DNA of 64,000 nucleotides from Salmonella bongori NCTC 12419 (GTDB taxonomy: Bacteria > Pseudomonadota > Gammaproteobacteria > Enterobacterales > Enterobacteriaceae). Shown piece after piece: positions 9,287 through 18,144 of the stretch. The stretch lies in contig NC_015761.1 in the NCBI RefSeq assembly GCF_000252995.1, forward strand, positions 2,976,001 through 3,040,000. Reading direction: 5' to 3'. Made by a program: the position numbers and the translations under genes. Numbering within the stretch: the stretch's first letter is position 1; each line of letters begins with the position of its first letter. The notes beneath the pieces were generated by a model. It did not search any database, was not told the origin of the DNA, and saw only the letters and a program-made list of their open reading frames with translations.

Positions 9287-10534
9287 ATGTTAACCCGAAC
9301 GGTACGGCCTCTGCTTGCAGAACAATACGCCGATATGCTGGCGCAGGATTATCGTCTTCGTAATGTATTACTGTCATCATATCACCATGATTTTAGCAGT
9401 CTGTTACAGTTTGACAGGCGAATGCAGACATATCTGGACGGTATGTTGCTGCTGAAAGAGGAAACGTCAGAGTATCTTCGGGGACAACTACAGGAGCGAC
9501 TGTCTCCGGGGGAGTTATTTTCTGTCGCTACCTTTGCAGCAAATACAGATGATGAATTTCTGTTGTCCGGATGCCTCGGACTGGTACAGGGAATGCCTCG
9601 TCTTTTACCATCACTACTGGCCGTGACCGGCTGGATGTCCGAAGCATCAGCATTATGGCCATTGATAATGTCACACCCGGCCTGCCGGGTTTTTGCCTCT
9701 GTAATGAGGGAAGGGATAACCTCTTCCCCAATATTTACTCAACAGAAAATTATCTCACTGCTTGAAAACGGGCAGTGTGTCGATTTTCTACTCTGGTTTC
9801 TTCGTAAAAATAACTCCCCGTTGTTTGTAGCGGCGATAAAGCAGGTATTCTTTTCAGGCCAGGAGGCACTCATTCTGCAAGGGTGCCGTGCGATCCTCTG
9901 CCTACGCCCGTTATCCGATGAATATATTGAAATCGTCCGGGAACAGCTTTTGCTGCTGGCAAGCAGTAAAAAAACGGATATTCGCACACAGGCTGTTCGT
10001 TACCTTTTAGCGTGCGCGCTCTGTGAGCCACGCGCACTCATCAATACGCTGTCTGAAGAAAAAGAAGATACCCGCTTACTGATACAGGCAATGGGGTGGT
10101 CAGGTCTTGCAGAGTACATTCCTTCTCTTGCCGCCTTTTTTGATGAACAACGGTATGCGCGTTTAAGCATGTTATCTACCGTGGCTATAACGGGTTCTCT
10201 GCCTGAACGGGATGGCTGGCAAATTAAGAAAGAGGATGTCCCCCCTCCGACAGCAGATACTAACTCGACGGAAATCCCGGAAAATGATCCGGAGCAAGGA
10301 GTTAGCTGGCCGGACAGAACGGCGTTTAATCGCTGGTGGCAGGCTAAGCAGGGGTATCTGAATTCCGAAAGACCGTATTTATGCGGGCAACCCGTAACAT
10401 CAGAAGGTCTGAAGGCTGTTATTGCAAATGGCTATCTGAATTTACGTCCCCTGGCGCTCATGCGTTCAGGACGCTTTTCTGAACTATCTTCTCTGCCAGC
10501 AATAAATCAATGTAGGCTTTTTAAAAATAAATAA
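9287..10534 (+). CDS. HEAT-repeat-like T6SS accessory protein (TIGR02270-like)
   Basis: Cytoplasmic protein of 415 residues rich in amphipathic helices arranged as HEAT-like repeats (for example ALILQGCRAILCLRPLSDEYI, RTQAVRYLLACALCE, ARLSMLSTVAITGS). It ends in a segment FNRWWQAKQGYLNSERPYLCG that resembles the C-terminal part of TIGR02270-type proteins found next to vgrG and PAAR-like effector genes. The stop of vgrG is 18 bases upstream and the next gene begins 9 bases downstream, so it is in the vgrG operon. The role is inferred only from context: probably effector loading or a chaperone scaffold. Confidence 0.6.
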   Translation: MLTRTVRPLLAEQYADMLAQDYRLRNVLLSSYHHDFSSLLQFDRRMQTYLDGMLLLKEETSEYLRGQLQERLSPGELFSVATFAANTDDEFLLSGCLGLVQGMPRLLPSLLAVTGWMSEASALWPLIMSHPACRVFASVMREGITSSPIFTQQKIISLLENGQCVDFLLWFLRKNNSPLFVAAIKQVFFSGQEALILQGCRAILCLRPLSDEYIEIVREQLLLLASSKKTDIRTQAVRYLLACALCEPRALINTLSEEKEDTRLLIQAMGWSGLAEYIPSLAAFFDEQRYARLSMLSTVAITGSLPERDGWQIKKEDVPPPTADTNSTEIPENDPEQGVSWPDRTAFNRWWQAKQGYLNSERPYLCGQPVTSEGLKAVIANGYLNLRPLALMRSGRFSELSSLPAINQCRLFKNK

Positions 10535-10543
10535 GGAACAAGG

Positions 10544-10780
10544 ATGCAACATACATTATTAAAAGAAAACCTATCGGATGAAAAAGAGTTAAAAGATGAA
10601 AAAAGACCCAGAATTCCGGATGAACTGGTATTCACTGCACAACAGAAAATCACTCTAAGTTGCGGAAAATCGCAGATCACACTTTACCCCAATGGAAAAG
10701 TAGTGATTAAGGGAGAGTACATCCTCAGCGATGCAGAGGGTGTAAACCGCTTATCCGGTGGGCGAATTGAAGTGAATTAA
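10544..10780 (+). CDS. Small DUF6484-like protein
   Basis: Protein of 78 residues. Residues 28-78 read as short beta strands (FTAQQKITLSCGKSQITLYP, then GKVVIKGEYILSDAEGVNRL, ending GGRIEVN), which resembles the C-terminal part of DUF6484 proteins and of VgrG beta-prism tails. The usual N-terminal DUF6484 region is missing, being replaced by a charged stretch (KENLSDEKELKDEKRP). Genes of this type lie between vgrG and PAAR-like effectors. Function unknown; possibly extends the spike. Confidence 0.55.
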   Translation: MQHTLLKENLSDEKELKDEKRPRIPDELVFTAQQKITLSCGKSQITLYPNGKVVIKGEYILSDAEGVNRLSGGRIEVN

Positions 10781-10797
10781 TCCCACATCATGGATGG

Positions 10798-11643
10798 ATG
10801 AAAATGATAACGATTAATATCAACGGGCTGACATTATGCCATAAGGGCAGCGGCGGCATCAGCCATAACACACTGCCTGATGTGTGCAAAACTCCCCCTT
10901 TTGGCGTCCCGGTTCCCTATGAAAATGAAGCCTATTCTGCCGATCTGATAAAGGGTACTACCAGCGTATTTGCCGATGGCGGAAATATGATCGCACACGT
11001 TGGCTCCCAATTTGCACGCAGTGTGTTTGATGAAGCAGGAAGTATGGGGGGAATACTCTCAGGGACGAATATGGCTGAGACTGAATGGATATCACATTCG
11101 TTTGATGTGTTTTTTGAAAAGAAACCCGCATGCAGACTGACGGATAAGTTGTTTATGAATCACCGGAACACGGTGAATATGGCAGGAGAAATTCAGGCTC
11201 CAATTGAAGCGATGCCAGAAGTGAAGTATCTCTGCCAGGTTATCTGCACGTGTGATGCAAGCCCAACAACATCTGCATCAGGAAAGACGGACTTAAAAGA
11301 ATTTTGTGTAGAAACAACTCTTTTAAATGAAAAAAATCCTTTCAATACAATTAAACCAGAAATTCCATATGATATGACTAAAACTCCACCGAGACCATTG
11401 CTTAACAGAGAAGCACTTAAGGATGGTATAATACGCCCTAGTGAATATCTTCCTAAACGAATGAAGATAGAAAAATTGAAACCCGCAAAAGCTAACGGTG
11501 GTATATATCAAGTGCGGGTCCCTGATGCAGTAATAATGCGTAATCCAGCAATTCCTGATTTGACGGCACCAAATCTTAAAGCTGTCGTTGAAATAAAGTT
11601 CGATCAAGCCTGGGACCAATTCAAATCAGGGATTATGGACTGA
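10798..11643 (+). CDS. PAAR-like (DUF4150) T6SS effector with VRR-Nuc domain, 3' frameshifted
   Basis: Residues 1-130 form the PAAR-like DUF4150 domain (GLTLCHKGSGGISHNTLPDV, NHRNTVNMAG) that caps VgrG. The C-terminal part ends in a PD-(D/E)xK-type site: D243 in QVRVPDAVIM, and E265 and K267 in KAVVEIKF. This fits the VRR-Nuc nuclease family used by antibacterial T6SS effectors described in Salmonella (TseV type, from memory). The stop at 11643 cuts the domain short. The minus-one frame continues for 82 codons (11631-11879) with DYGLIAGPDKVVLLSP, typical of the family's continuation. Whether the truncated 281-residue product is active is unknown. Confidence 0.8.
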   Translation: MKMITININGLTLCHKGSGGISHNTLPDVCKTPPFGVPVPYENEAYSADLIKGTTSVFADGGNMIAHVGSQFARSVFDEAGSMGGILSGTNMAETEWISHSFDVFFEKKPACRLTDKLFMNHRNTVNMAGEIQAPIEAMPEVKYLCQVICTCDASPTTSASGKTDLKEFCVETTLLNEKNPFNTIKPEIPYDMTKTPPRPLLNREALKDGIIRPSEYLPKRMKIEKLKPAKANGGIYQVRVPDAVIMRNPAIPDLTAPNLKAVVEIKFDQAWDQFKSGIMD

Positions 11644-11879
11644 TAGCAGGACCAGATAAAGTCGTATTATTATCACCGACAATTTGTCTGTGTGCAAAAG
11701 AGGAATCAGAACAAGAATATGAAACTGATGAAGCAACAGAAACAGATGAAGAAAGAGAAGGGTTTTATGAAACAATGCAAAAACTCACAGGGTTGACTGG
11801 AGCAGCACTGGTAATCTATATTATAATATCTGAGGGGAGCCGCCTTTTCCCTCCTCGAAACTTATTCCCTGTCCCGTAA
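11631..11879 (+). pseudogene. Displaced C-terminal tail of the VRR-Nuc effector
   Basis: Translation in the -1 frame relative to the effector gives 82 codons ending at TAA 11877-11879: DYGLIAGPDKVVLLSPTICL, then an acidic stretch and a hydrophobic segment. The downstream effector also has, after its EIKF motif, KKVRIIDENKCHCDD and an acidic run, so the tails are equivalent. There is no start codon or SD for it, so it is a frameshifted 3' end rather than a gene of its own. Confidence 0.75.
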
Positions 11880-11902
11880 CATATCAGAATGCACAAAATA
11901 TC

Positions 11903-12832
11903 ATGAATGATAAAATAAAATCACTACTTGATTCAAATTACATTAGCGAATTAGTGCCCAGAGATAAAGATGGTTATGATCTTTCTGCTTTTGTTTATTA
12001 CTTCAGTTTCTTCTTTCCTAATGGTTACAAGAAAGAATACAGAAATAAAACCATTAAGGTTTGTAAGGAATATTGGGCATTATGTGGCAATAAACTAAAA
12101 TGGATGACGAGCTCTGGTCATCAGTGGAAGAAAATCCCAGAGAATTATGATTTGCAACAATGGTCTTCAACTTATCCAACCGATGACTGGTGTTGGCAGA
12201 TGACTTTCCATTCTGGACGGATAAGATATGAATCGTCGCCATATTGCATCAACGGCGTCGGTGATACTACCGAAACACATGGTACCAGTTATTTATATTT
12301 ATGCGTCCCTGTTACCTGGTTTTCTGAAAATTCAGAACAGCATCCGATACAACTTTATTTACGTTGGGCTGAAATACTAAAAGCCAGGCATGGCACTTCG
12401 GGCATTGGTATTTTTCCAGCGTATGATATGTCAAAAAGAAGTCAATCGTTTGGTATGGCAAGTACGCTGTCACGATATTTCCCCGGAATTGAAATATGCG
12501 ATTTCCTTCAATCTGTTCCAGCCGGGGGAGGCGTTCTTTCTCCAAACTGGCTTAATCTGTTGGATAATGATTATTTAGACGAATTAGGTGGTTATGATGC
12601 CGTTTCAGAAAATATTCAAGGAAGTAGCGCACAAATTCACAAGTATGATGGCGGTGTAATTATTTCTGCATCTGAATATCCACAGTTGTGTGAAAATGGT
12701 GAACCATTAACTGTTCCAGAAGATTACCGCATAATGTCCAGAATACTAAAACCAATACGGAGCAAACAAGCTTTTGGATGCTGGGGAGTGGATACGGAGC
12801 ATTCGCTGGAATGGCGAAACAGGATGGACTAA
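11903..12832 (+). CDS. DUF3396 family protein, probable T6SS immunity protein
   Basis: Protein of 309 residues without signal peptide or membrane segments, matching the DUF3396 family, members of which neutralise T6SS VRR-Nuc effectors (family knowledge). Visible family elements are the mid-protein LYLCVPVTWF, HGTSGIGIFPAYDM, LSRYFPGIEI, and GGGVLSPNWLNLLDNDYLDELGGYDA. It follows the first effector by about 25 bases beyond the displaced tail. Its composition is far more AT-rich than the backbone. Pairing with the upstream effector is inferred from position. Confidence 0.8.
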   Translation: MNDKIKSLLDSNYISELVPRDKDGYDLSAFVYYFSFFFPNGYKKEYRNKTIKVCKEYWALCGNKLKWMTSSGHQWKKIPENYDLQQWSSTYPTDDWCWQMTFHSGRIRYESSPYCINGVGDTTETHGTSYLYLCVPVTWFSENSEQHPIQLYLRWAEILKARHGTSGIGIFPAYDMSKRSQSFGMASTLSRYFPGIEICDFLQSVPAGGGVLSPNWLNLLDNDYLDELGGYDAVSENIQGSSAQIHKYDGGVIISASEYPQLCENGEPLTVPEDYRIMSRILKPIRSKQAFGCWGVDTEHSLEWRNRMD

Positions 12833-12898
12833 TACTGGGGATAATATTATTTGGCAGGTAAACAATCAGACATCCTATATAATCAGAGGATGTGAAGC

Positions 12899-13885
12899 AT
12901 GCAGGACGTGAATAAAACACAGGATATACTGAGTGATGATCAGATAAAAGAATTAGGCAAACTTGACGATATCGCTATTAAAGGTATAAACGCAATAGCC
13001 GCCAGGATTAGTCTCGGACTAGAAATATACATACCACCTAGGGATACGCATATTCTCTACCCTCAATTGGAAGCGTTGTTTGAAGACTATTACTCTCGCT
13101 TTACCTCTCATATTAATTATTATGGACTCCCGCCCACTGGAAGAATATTGAAGATTACACCAAACTTTCTTACAACAATGCGCAAAAAACTTGAAAACTA
13201 TAATTATAAAGGTCACTATAACCCGTATTTGTTTTTCGATGATCGCATGAAAGGGAGGCTTTTCAATGCCTCGCCGTGGAATGGTTTATTCTGGGGCCAG
13301 CCATTTGAAGAAAATGAGCTTTCACCTGTCTGGGCAACAATGGCGCTAAAAAAGAATGAAAGCGACCTGCATATTGATACCCTTTTTGACATGACATTAC
13401 AGTGGTGTAATAAGATAAAACCTGCACATGGTAATGCTGGTCTTTATTTCTGCCCTACAATTGGCAGAACTGGAGCAAAGTATTATTACTCCCTAATGCA
13501 ACGTCATCCTGGAATTGATCATTTAAACAGGGTGGATTTTGTGCATGCCGCACAGGGGAAATTTAATGGAATTAAAGGAGTTAACTGGATTACTATTCTG
13601 AGTGATGGAATCGTAGAAGAGCTGGGTGGTTTGAAATATTGTAAAAAGCAAGTAGAACCCGAATGTCATGTTGAGAAATGGAAAGGTGGAATTATTATAA
13701 TAGCAGGACCACTGCCTCAGTGTGGAGATAATTATAATAACTTCATTCCCGAACGATATAGAAAAGTTGCCGCGCTAACTCGTCCCGTACGACTTAATGA
13801 TTATCGTGGTCGTAAATTTTTAGGGCTTAAGGAACCCTTTGACAACGATGCTGAATTGGAAAAATGGATAAAACGTTTTGATTAA
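12899..13885 (+). CDS. Second DUF3396 protein of the first effector module
   Basis: Protein of 328 residues, also DUF3396: HGNAGLYFCPTIGRTGAKYY, MQRHPGIDHLNRVDF, GVNWITILSDGIVEELGGL. It is clearly diverged from the preceding paralogue, so it may recognise a different effector or be an orphan immunity gene kept from a lost effector. The SD AGAGGA lies eight bases before the ATG. The DUF2169 gene follows 14 bases downstream, suggesting co-transcription. Confidence 0.8.
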   Translation: MQDVNKTQDILSDDQIKELGKLDDIAIKGINAIAARISLGLEIYIPPRDTHILYPQLEALFEDYYSRFTSHINYYGLPPTGRILKITPNFLTTMRKKLENYNYKGHYNPYLFFDDRMKGRLFNASPWNGLFWGQPFEENELSPVWATMALKKNESDLHIDTLFDMTLQWCNKIKPAHGNAGLYFCPTIGRTGAKYYYSLMQRHPGIDHLNRVDFVHAAQGKFNGIKGVNWITILSDGIVEELGGLKYCKKQVEPECHVEKWKGGIIIIAGPLPQCGDNYNNFIPERYRKVAALTRPVRLNDYRGRKFLGLKEPFDNDAELEKWIKRFD

Positions 13886-13899
13886 CCGGAGATAACAGG

Positions 13900-14922
13900 A
13901 TGTGGCGAATACAAAATCAAACCTCTTATGCTGTAGAAAGGAGTTGGGTCAGAGGCCGGCTGGGAGAAGAAATATGGACTGTTGCACTTAAAGCCACATT
14001 TGACATTCGACCTGATGGAACAACTCAGTTATCTTCATCCCAACTACCTATTAATACAGGCCCGGTACTTAATAGTGACAACGAAACACTATTGTACGAT
14101 ACCGATTTTGGCCCAGAAAAAATGGCTACCGACATTATTCTTAATGGACATGCCTGGACTCCTGATGGAAAACCTGCCCCGACAATACCTGTAGGACTTA
14201 GAATCGGTAATGTTACCCGGCTTGCCCGGATTTACGGCGACAGAATCTGGGATGGTAAGCGCTACAAAGAACCATTGCCATTTGATAAATTGCCACTTCA
14301 TTACACCAGAATGAGTCAGGGAAAATATCTTACTTCCTGTAAGGATAATTTTAACCCTTTTGGCGTTTCCGTTGAAACCTGTCCGGAAATAGGGATATCA
14401 GTCCTGCCTAATATTGAATTTTATGATGACGAAACACCCGGATTTGGAGCCTTGCCACGATACTGGCCGGGGCGTCTGCAGTTTGCCGGTACTTACGATG
14501 AACGCTGGCAACAGGAACAGGCTCCTTTGCTGCCGGAAGACCTGGATGAACGTTACTGGCAAAGCACACCACCACCGCTGTACGCTGGAGGAAGGCTGAA
14601 AGGTGGCGAAACAGTTTATCTGGGAAACCTGACACCACCAGGTTATGGCAGAGATGGATTGCTTGTTTTCGAACTGCCCCGCATTGTCCCGGCATTTAGA
14701 ACTCAGTTTTATGATGGGAGTGTAATAAGACATCAGGCGAAACTGCACACTATCATCCTTGAAACTGATTTTCCCCGTGTCAGTCTTGTCTGGCATACAG
14801 CCCTCTCCTGCCATCATCAGGTAAATCAGCTTGAATCCACAACAGTCTCTGAAAAGAAACGTCTCTTCATCAGAACCAAAACACTTCCCACGCAGTTTCC
14901 GGAATGGGAGGCTCTGTTATGA
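13900..14922 (+). CDS. DUF2169 T6SS adaptor protein
   Basis: Protein of 340 residues of the DUF2169 family, cytoplasmic adaptors that help load PAAR-like DUF4150 effectors onto VgrG. Family hallmarks are the start MWRIQNQTSYAVERSW, VALKATFDIRPDG, ETLLYDTDFGPEKMATDIIL, and the late DGLLVFELPRIVPAF. Its stop codon overlaps the ATG of the next gene (ATGA, 14919-14922), so the two are translationally coupled. One adaptor could serve both effectors because their N-terminal domains are nearly the same. Confidence 0.88.
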   Translation: MWRIQNQTSYAVERSWVRGRLGEEIWTVALKATFDIRPDGTTQLSSSQLPINTGPVLNSDNETLLYDTDFGPEKMATDIILNGHAWTPDGKPAPTIPVGLRIGNVTRLARIYGDRIWDGKRYKEPLPFDKLPLHYTRMSQGKYLTSCKDNFNPFGVSVETCPEIGISVLPNIEFYDDETPGFGALPRYWPGRLQFAGTYDERWQQEQAPLLPEDLDERYWQSTPPPLYAGGRLKGGETVYLGNLTPPGYGRDGLLVFELPRIVPAFRTQFYDGSVIRHQAKLHTIILETDFPRVSLVWHTALSCHHQVNQLESTTVSEKKRLFIRTKTLPTQFPEWEALL

Positions 14923-15974
14923 CTGCCATTATCTCTGCCGCATGCACTTTCCCTTCCGGGCCAACGCTCCCGCTGGCCGATATTGCATTCCGTCTTCACT
15001 TTTCTCTGATGAGGAAACATCCTCTGTGCGTGGACCGCAGTGGTTACCCGATTAAAGCCTGTTATTTTCCTGACATTATTTATGCAACCCCGGAAGAGCG
15101 ATTCCGACAACTGGCCCGACAGGTACTGACTGAACTGACAGGGCATCAGCCTGCGCTGAAGACCATAACACCCGGACGAATATGGCTGCTGCTTCCGCCT
15201 TTGAGCAGACCTGCAATGAGTGAGGGAGTGGCGACTGCAATCAGGGAAACCATAGCAAAATATACTGGCTGGTATCATAGTGAAATTTGTGTTCTGCATG
15301 GAGGACAGGCTGAAATCGCCACAGCAATAGAGACCATCAGACAAAATCAGTGTAATACTATCGAAATACTCATGGCTGTGGATTCCTGGCTCCCCTCCTC
15401 TTCGCTTATGTGGCTGGATGCGCAAAACCTGTTACATGGTTCCCTGCGATATTTCAGGGGGGATACTCGCCCAAATCCTTATGGACGAGTCCCATCGGAA
15501 GGTGCTGCGGCACTGGCAATTATGTCTGGAGTATCAGACATTTCGCCCTGGTGTTTTATTCGTAATTCAGGAACTGCAAATGAACCGATCACCTGTCAGA
15601 GTGATGGTGTCTGTCTGGGGAAAGGGCTGACTCAGGCGGCATTAAAGGCTCTGGAAACTTCCGGGACAACCTCAGTAAAGAATGTCATCAGCGATGTGAA
15701 TGGCGAACCTTATCGCTCTGATGAACTGGGATTTACTCTATTGAGACTGAACGGGAGTCTGTATGAAAATTATCAGAGAGAGACACCGGTACTGGCAAGT
15801 GGAGACTTGGGTTGTGCCAGTTTACTGACACACATGGCATTATTATCGTGGCAGATGCGGAACTCAACCAGACGAGCTGATACGCTGATTTTGTCCAGTT
15901 CAGATGATGAACGGCGGGGAGCGGTGGTGGTATCCAAAGGACTGAGAGCAGAAGAGAATGGCAATAACGATTAA
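14919..15974 (+). CDS. Thiolase-fold (ketosynthase-like) T6SS-associated protein
   Basis: Protein of 351 residues resembling the beta-ketoacyl synthase/thiolase fold, with IEILMAVDSWLPSSSLMWL where condensing enzymes carry the active Cys, and GRVPSEGAAALAIM matching the conserved GEGAAALVL region. The nucleophile Cys of a DxACSS motif is replaced (DSWLPSS), so it is probably non-catalytic. Such genes accompany DUF2169/DUF4150 genes in many T6SS clusters; the role is unknown. The start is the ATG overlapping the DUF2169 stop. Its 3' end overlaps the next effector start by 17 bases. Confidence 0.7.
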   Translation: MTAIISAACTFPSGPTLPLADIAFRLHFSLMRKHPLCVDRSGYPIKACYFPDIIYATPEERFRQLARQVLTELTGHQPALKTITPGRIWLLLPPLSRPAMSEGVATAIRETIAKYTGWYHSEICVLHGGQAEIATAIETIRQNQCNTIEILMAVDSWLPSSSLMWLDAQNLLHGSLRYFRGDTRPNPYGRVPSEGAAALAIMSGVSDISPWCFIRNSGTANEPITCQSDGVCLGKGLTQAALKALETSGTTSVKNVISDVNGEPYRSDELGFTLLRLNGSLYENYQRETPVLASGDLGCASLLTHMALLSWQMRNSTRRADTLILSSSDDERRGAVVVSKGLRAEENGNND

Positions 15975-17112
15975 TATCAACGGACTGACACTTTGCCATA
16001 AAGGCAGTGGAGGTATCAGTCATAACACTCTGCCAGATGTATGCAAAACTCCCCCTTTTGGAACTCCGGTTCCTTACGAGAATGAAGCCTATTCAGCCGA
16101 TCTGGTAAAAGGAACTACCAGCGTATCTGCCGATAGCGGAAATATGATTGCCATCGTTGGCTCTCAGTTTGCACGAAGCGTATTTGACGAACCAGGTGCT
16201 ATGGGCGGAATGATTTCCGGGACAAACATGGCGGAAACTGACTGGATATCACACTCATTTGATGTTTTTTTTGAAAAAAAACCAGCCTGCCGTTTAACAG
16301 ATAAGCTATTTATGAATCACCGGAACACGGTAAATATGGCAGGGTTATGCCAAAACCCATTAAAAGAAAACGTATTGGAATCTAAAATTTGTGATGCTAT
16401 ATGTAAATGTCGAAATCGTGTTGCCCGTGAGTTTCGACAAAAAATTAAAATGTTCACAGAGGCTCCAGCTATTGGCCTTGCGCAAGAACTATTGGGACGC
16501 TTTTTAGGCGTAAATTCAGAGCTACCAAAAACGGGCGACAAAGTAAAAACAGGCCCTCGTCAAAAGTGTTTTGCACAACAGTTTAATCAGAGTGGACAAA
16601 GCGACACGTGGGCAGGAGCGACTCCGCAAGATCCATGTTATCTTACAGAAGTTCCTTACATAATAGACAAGAGTAAGCTGATCCAAAACCGTGCTGATGG
16701 ACGTTCTACTTTCCCCGGGGGCCCCCAGGCTCCGGCGTCAGTGAAATATGCGGTCAGAGACGTAGCAAGACATTTAGGCCCGAGGAAAATAGTTATCTGG
16801 GATCTTGTTGTTCTAAAAAACTCGGCGTTATCTGCCAGATGGAAGAATATTGAACAGATCATCGAGATTAAGTTTGATGGTGATACTCTTACTAAAAATC
16901 AGCAAGAAGCTCTAAAAACAAAGATGAGCAAAAAAGTCCGTATAATTGATGAAAATAAGTGTCATTGCGACGACAAAGATGAAGAGGAGAAAGAAAAAGC
17001 ACTGTACAAGGTAGAAAACCTTCTACGACAACTCAATGATTCTGCACGAAAAATTTTTGGCACAGCTCCGGGGGGATTTGGCACTCCTTTTCCAATACCA
17101 TCATTATTCTAG
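15958..17112 (+). CDS. PAAR-like (DUF4150) T6SS effector with VRR-Nuc domain, intact
   Basis: Protein of 384 residues. The PAAR-like domain (1-129) is about 92% identical to that of the effector at 10798. After NHRNTVNMAG the sequences part. The C-terminal toxin region has D282 (IVIWDLVVL), E303 and K305 (QIIEIKF), and a following Gln in KNQQEAL, fitting a PD-(D/E)xK VRR-Nuc nuclease; a charged stretch (CHCDDKDEEEKEK) and a helical tail complete it. Predicted to damage target-cell DNA after T6SS delivery. No frameshift here, so it shows what the first effector has lost. Confidence 0.82.
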   Translation: MAITININGLTLCHKGSGGISHNTLPDVCKTPPFGTPVPYENEAYSADLVKGTTSVSADSGNMIAIVGSQFARSVFDEPGAMGGMISGTNMAETDWISHSFDVFFEKKPACRLTDKLFMNHRNTVNMAGLCQNPLKENVLESKICDAICKCRNRVAREFRQKIKMFTEAPAIGLAQELLGRFLGVNSELPKTGDKVKTGPRQKCFAQQFNQSGQSDTWAGATPQDPCYLTEVPYIIDKSKLIQNRADGRSTFPGGPQAPASVKYAVRDVARHLGPRKIVIWDLVVLKNSALSARWKNIEQIIEIKFDGDTLTKNQQEALKTKMSKKVRIIDENKCHCDDKDEEEKEKALYKVENLLRQLNDSARKIFGTAPGGFGTPFPIPSLF

Positions 17113-17139
17113 CAAACAATAAATATATAGGTGTTATAT

Positions 17140-18129
17140 ATGATTAATTTAAATGATAGTATCAAAACCTTCTCTGATTATCGATTGGAGGATAATGGTA
17201 GCATATTATTTGAACCCTGTTTCTGCATTACCTTATTCAGTATTGAGATGGTGACAAAAACACATGTTCCAGAAAGTCTACTGACGCCATACAGAAAGTT
17301 CCTGGAAGCATTTGGGAGTAGCGTTAACAGAATATTATTTGATGGTAACCAAAAGCATGGAGTGAAAATTACTGATGAAAGACTAAATATTCCTTATGAC
17401 TGGTTAGCCGACTCAAGAAAAAGAATAAAGCATAATGCTTTCGCAGATATCTATTTTGGAACAGCTAATAAATTAGAACGAAAATTACCACGTCTAGACT
17501 GGTATTACAAACAGGCTACTCCTGAGATAAACAAACCAGCTAGCAGCTACTACAGAATATTACTCCCATTAAACTGGCTTGCAGAACAAGGTCTAAAAGG
17601 TGTTGAGGCATTTATCAGAGAAATCATCGGTGATTTTCCCTTATCGTTCGGCTATGCAGGTTTTGCCCTGTCTTTTAATGATGGTGAAGTACTGAGCCGT
17701 AAAGATCTAGAATATTATCTAGGGCAGTGGCTTGAACGCCATCCGGGAATTATGTCACCAGACCCTTCGATCGAGTCACAATGGGCATCAAAAACAGCCG
17801 GGATCACCAGTATTGGATGGATAACCTTTTTAGGTACAGAATTTACTACCCAGACAGGAGGACACGATGAACTAAAGCGGAGATTAGCTTTGTTTCCCGA
17901 TATACAGGTGACTCCCTTCATTCAACAGGGGACGATGATCCGTATTGGTGAAGCCCCTATATTAGGTGATACATTTCATAATAATCTACTTGATAATTAT
18001 CATGCCGTCGGAAACGTTTTATCTCCTCTCCATAAGATATCAAAGAGACTAAAAACTGATTATTTGCATGTAACCGGAATTAAGGGCAAAGAGGCTCGTG
18101 AAAAATGGTTTAATCGTTTTTTTATTTAA
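17140..18129 (+). CDS. DUF3396 family probable immunity protein, second module
   Basis: Protein of 329 residues of DUF3396 type (YYRILLPLNWL, FPLSFGYAGFALSF, LERHPGIMSPDP, IGWITFLGTEF). It follows the intact effector by 27 bases. A GTG at 17131 is in frame, but the ATG at 17140 (MINLNDSIKTF) is the likelier start. Probably protects against the effector encoded directly upstream. Confidence 0.8.
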   Translation: MINLNDSIKTFSDYRLEDNGSILFEPCFCITLFSIEMVTKTHVPESLLTPYRKFLEAFGSSVNRILFDGNQKHGVKITDERLNIPYDWLADSRKRIKHNAFADIYFGTANKLERKLPRLDWYYKQATPEINKPASSYYRILLPLNWLAEQGLKGVEAFIREIIGDFPLSFGYAGFALSFNDGEVLSRKDLEYYLGQWLERHPGIMSPDPSIESQWASKTAGITSIGWITFLGTEFTTQTGGHDELKRRLALFPDIQVTPFIQQGTMIRIGEAPILGDTFHNNLLDNYHAVGNVLSPLHKISKRLKTDYLHVTGIKGKEAREKWFNRFFI

Positions 18130-18144
18130 AAGGGTTAAAATAGA

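Noticed and set aside
11600..11660. Programmed ribosomal frameshift in the first effector
   Set aside because: No slippery heptamer or obvious downstream stimulatory structure at the junction; a mutation is simpler.
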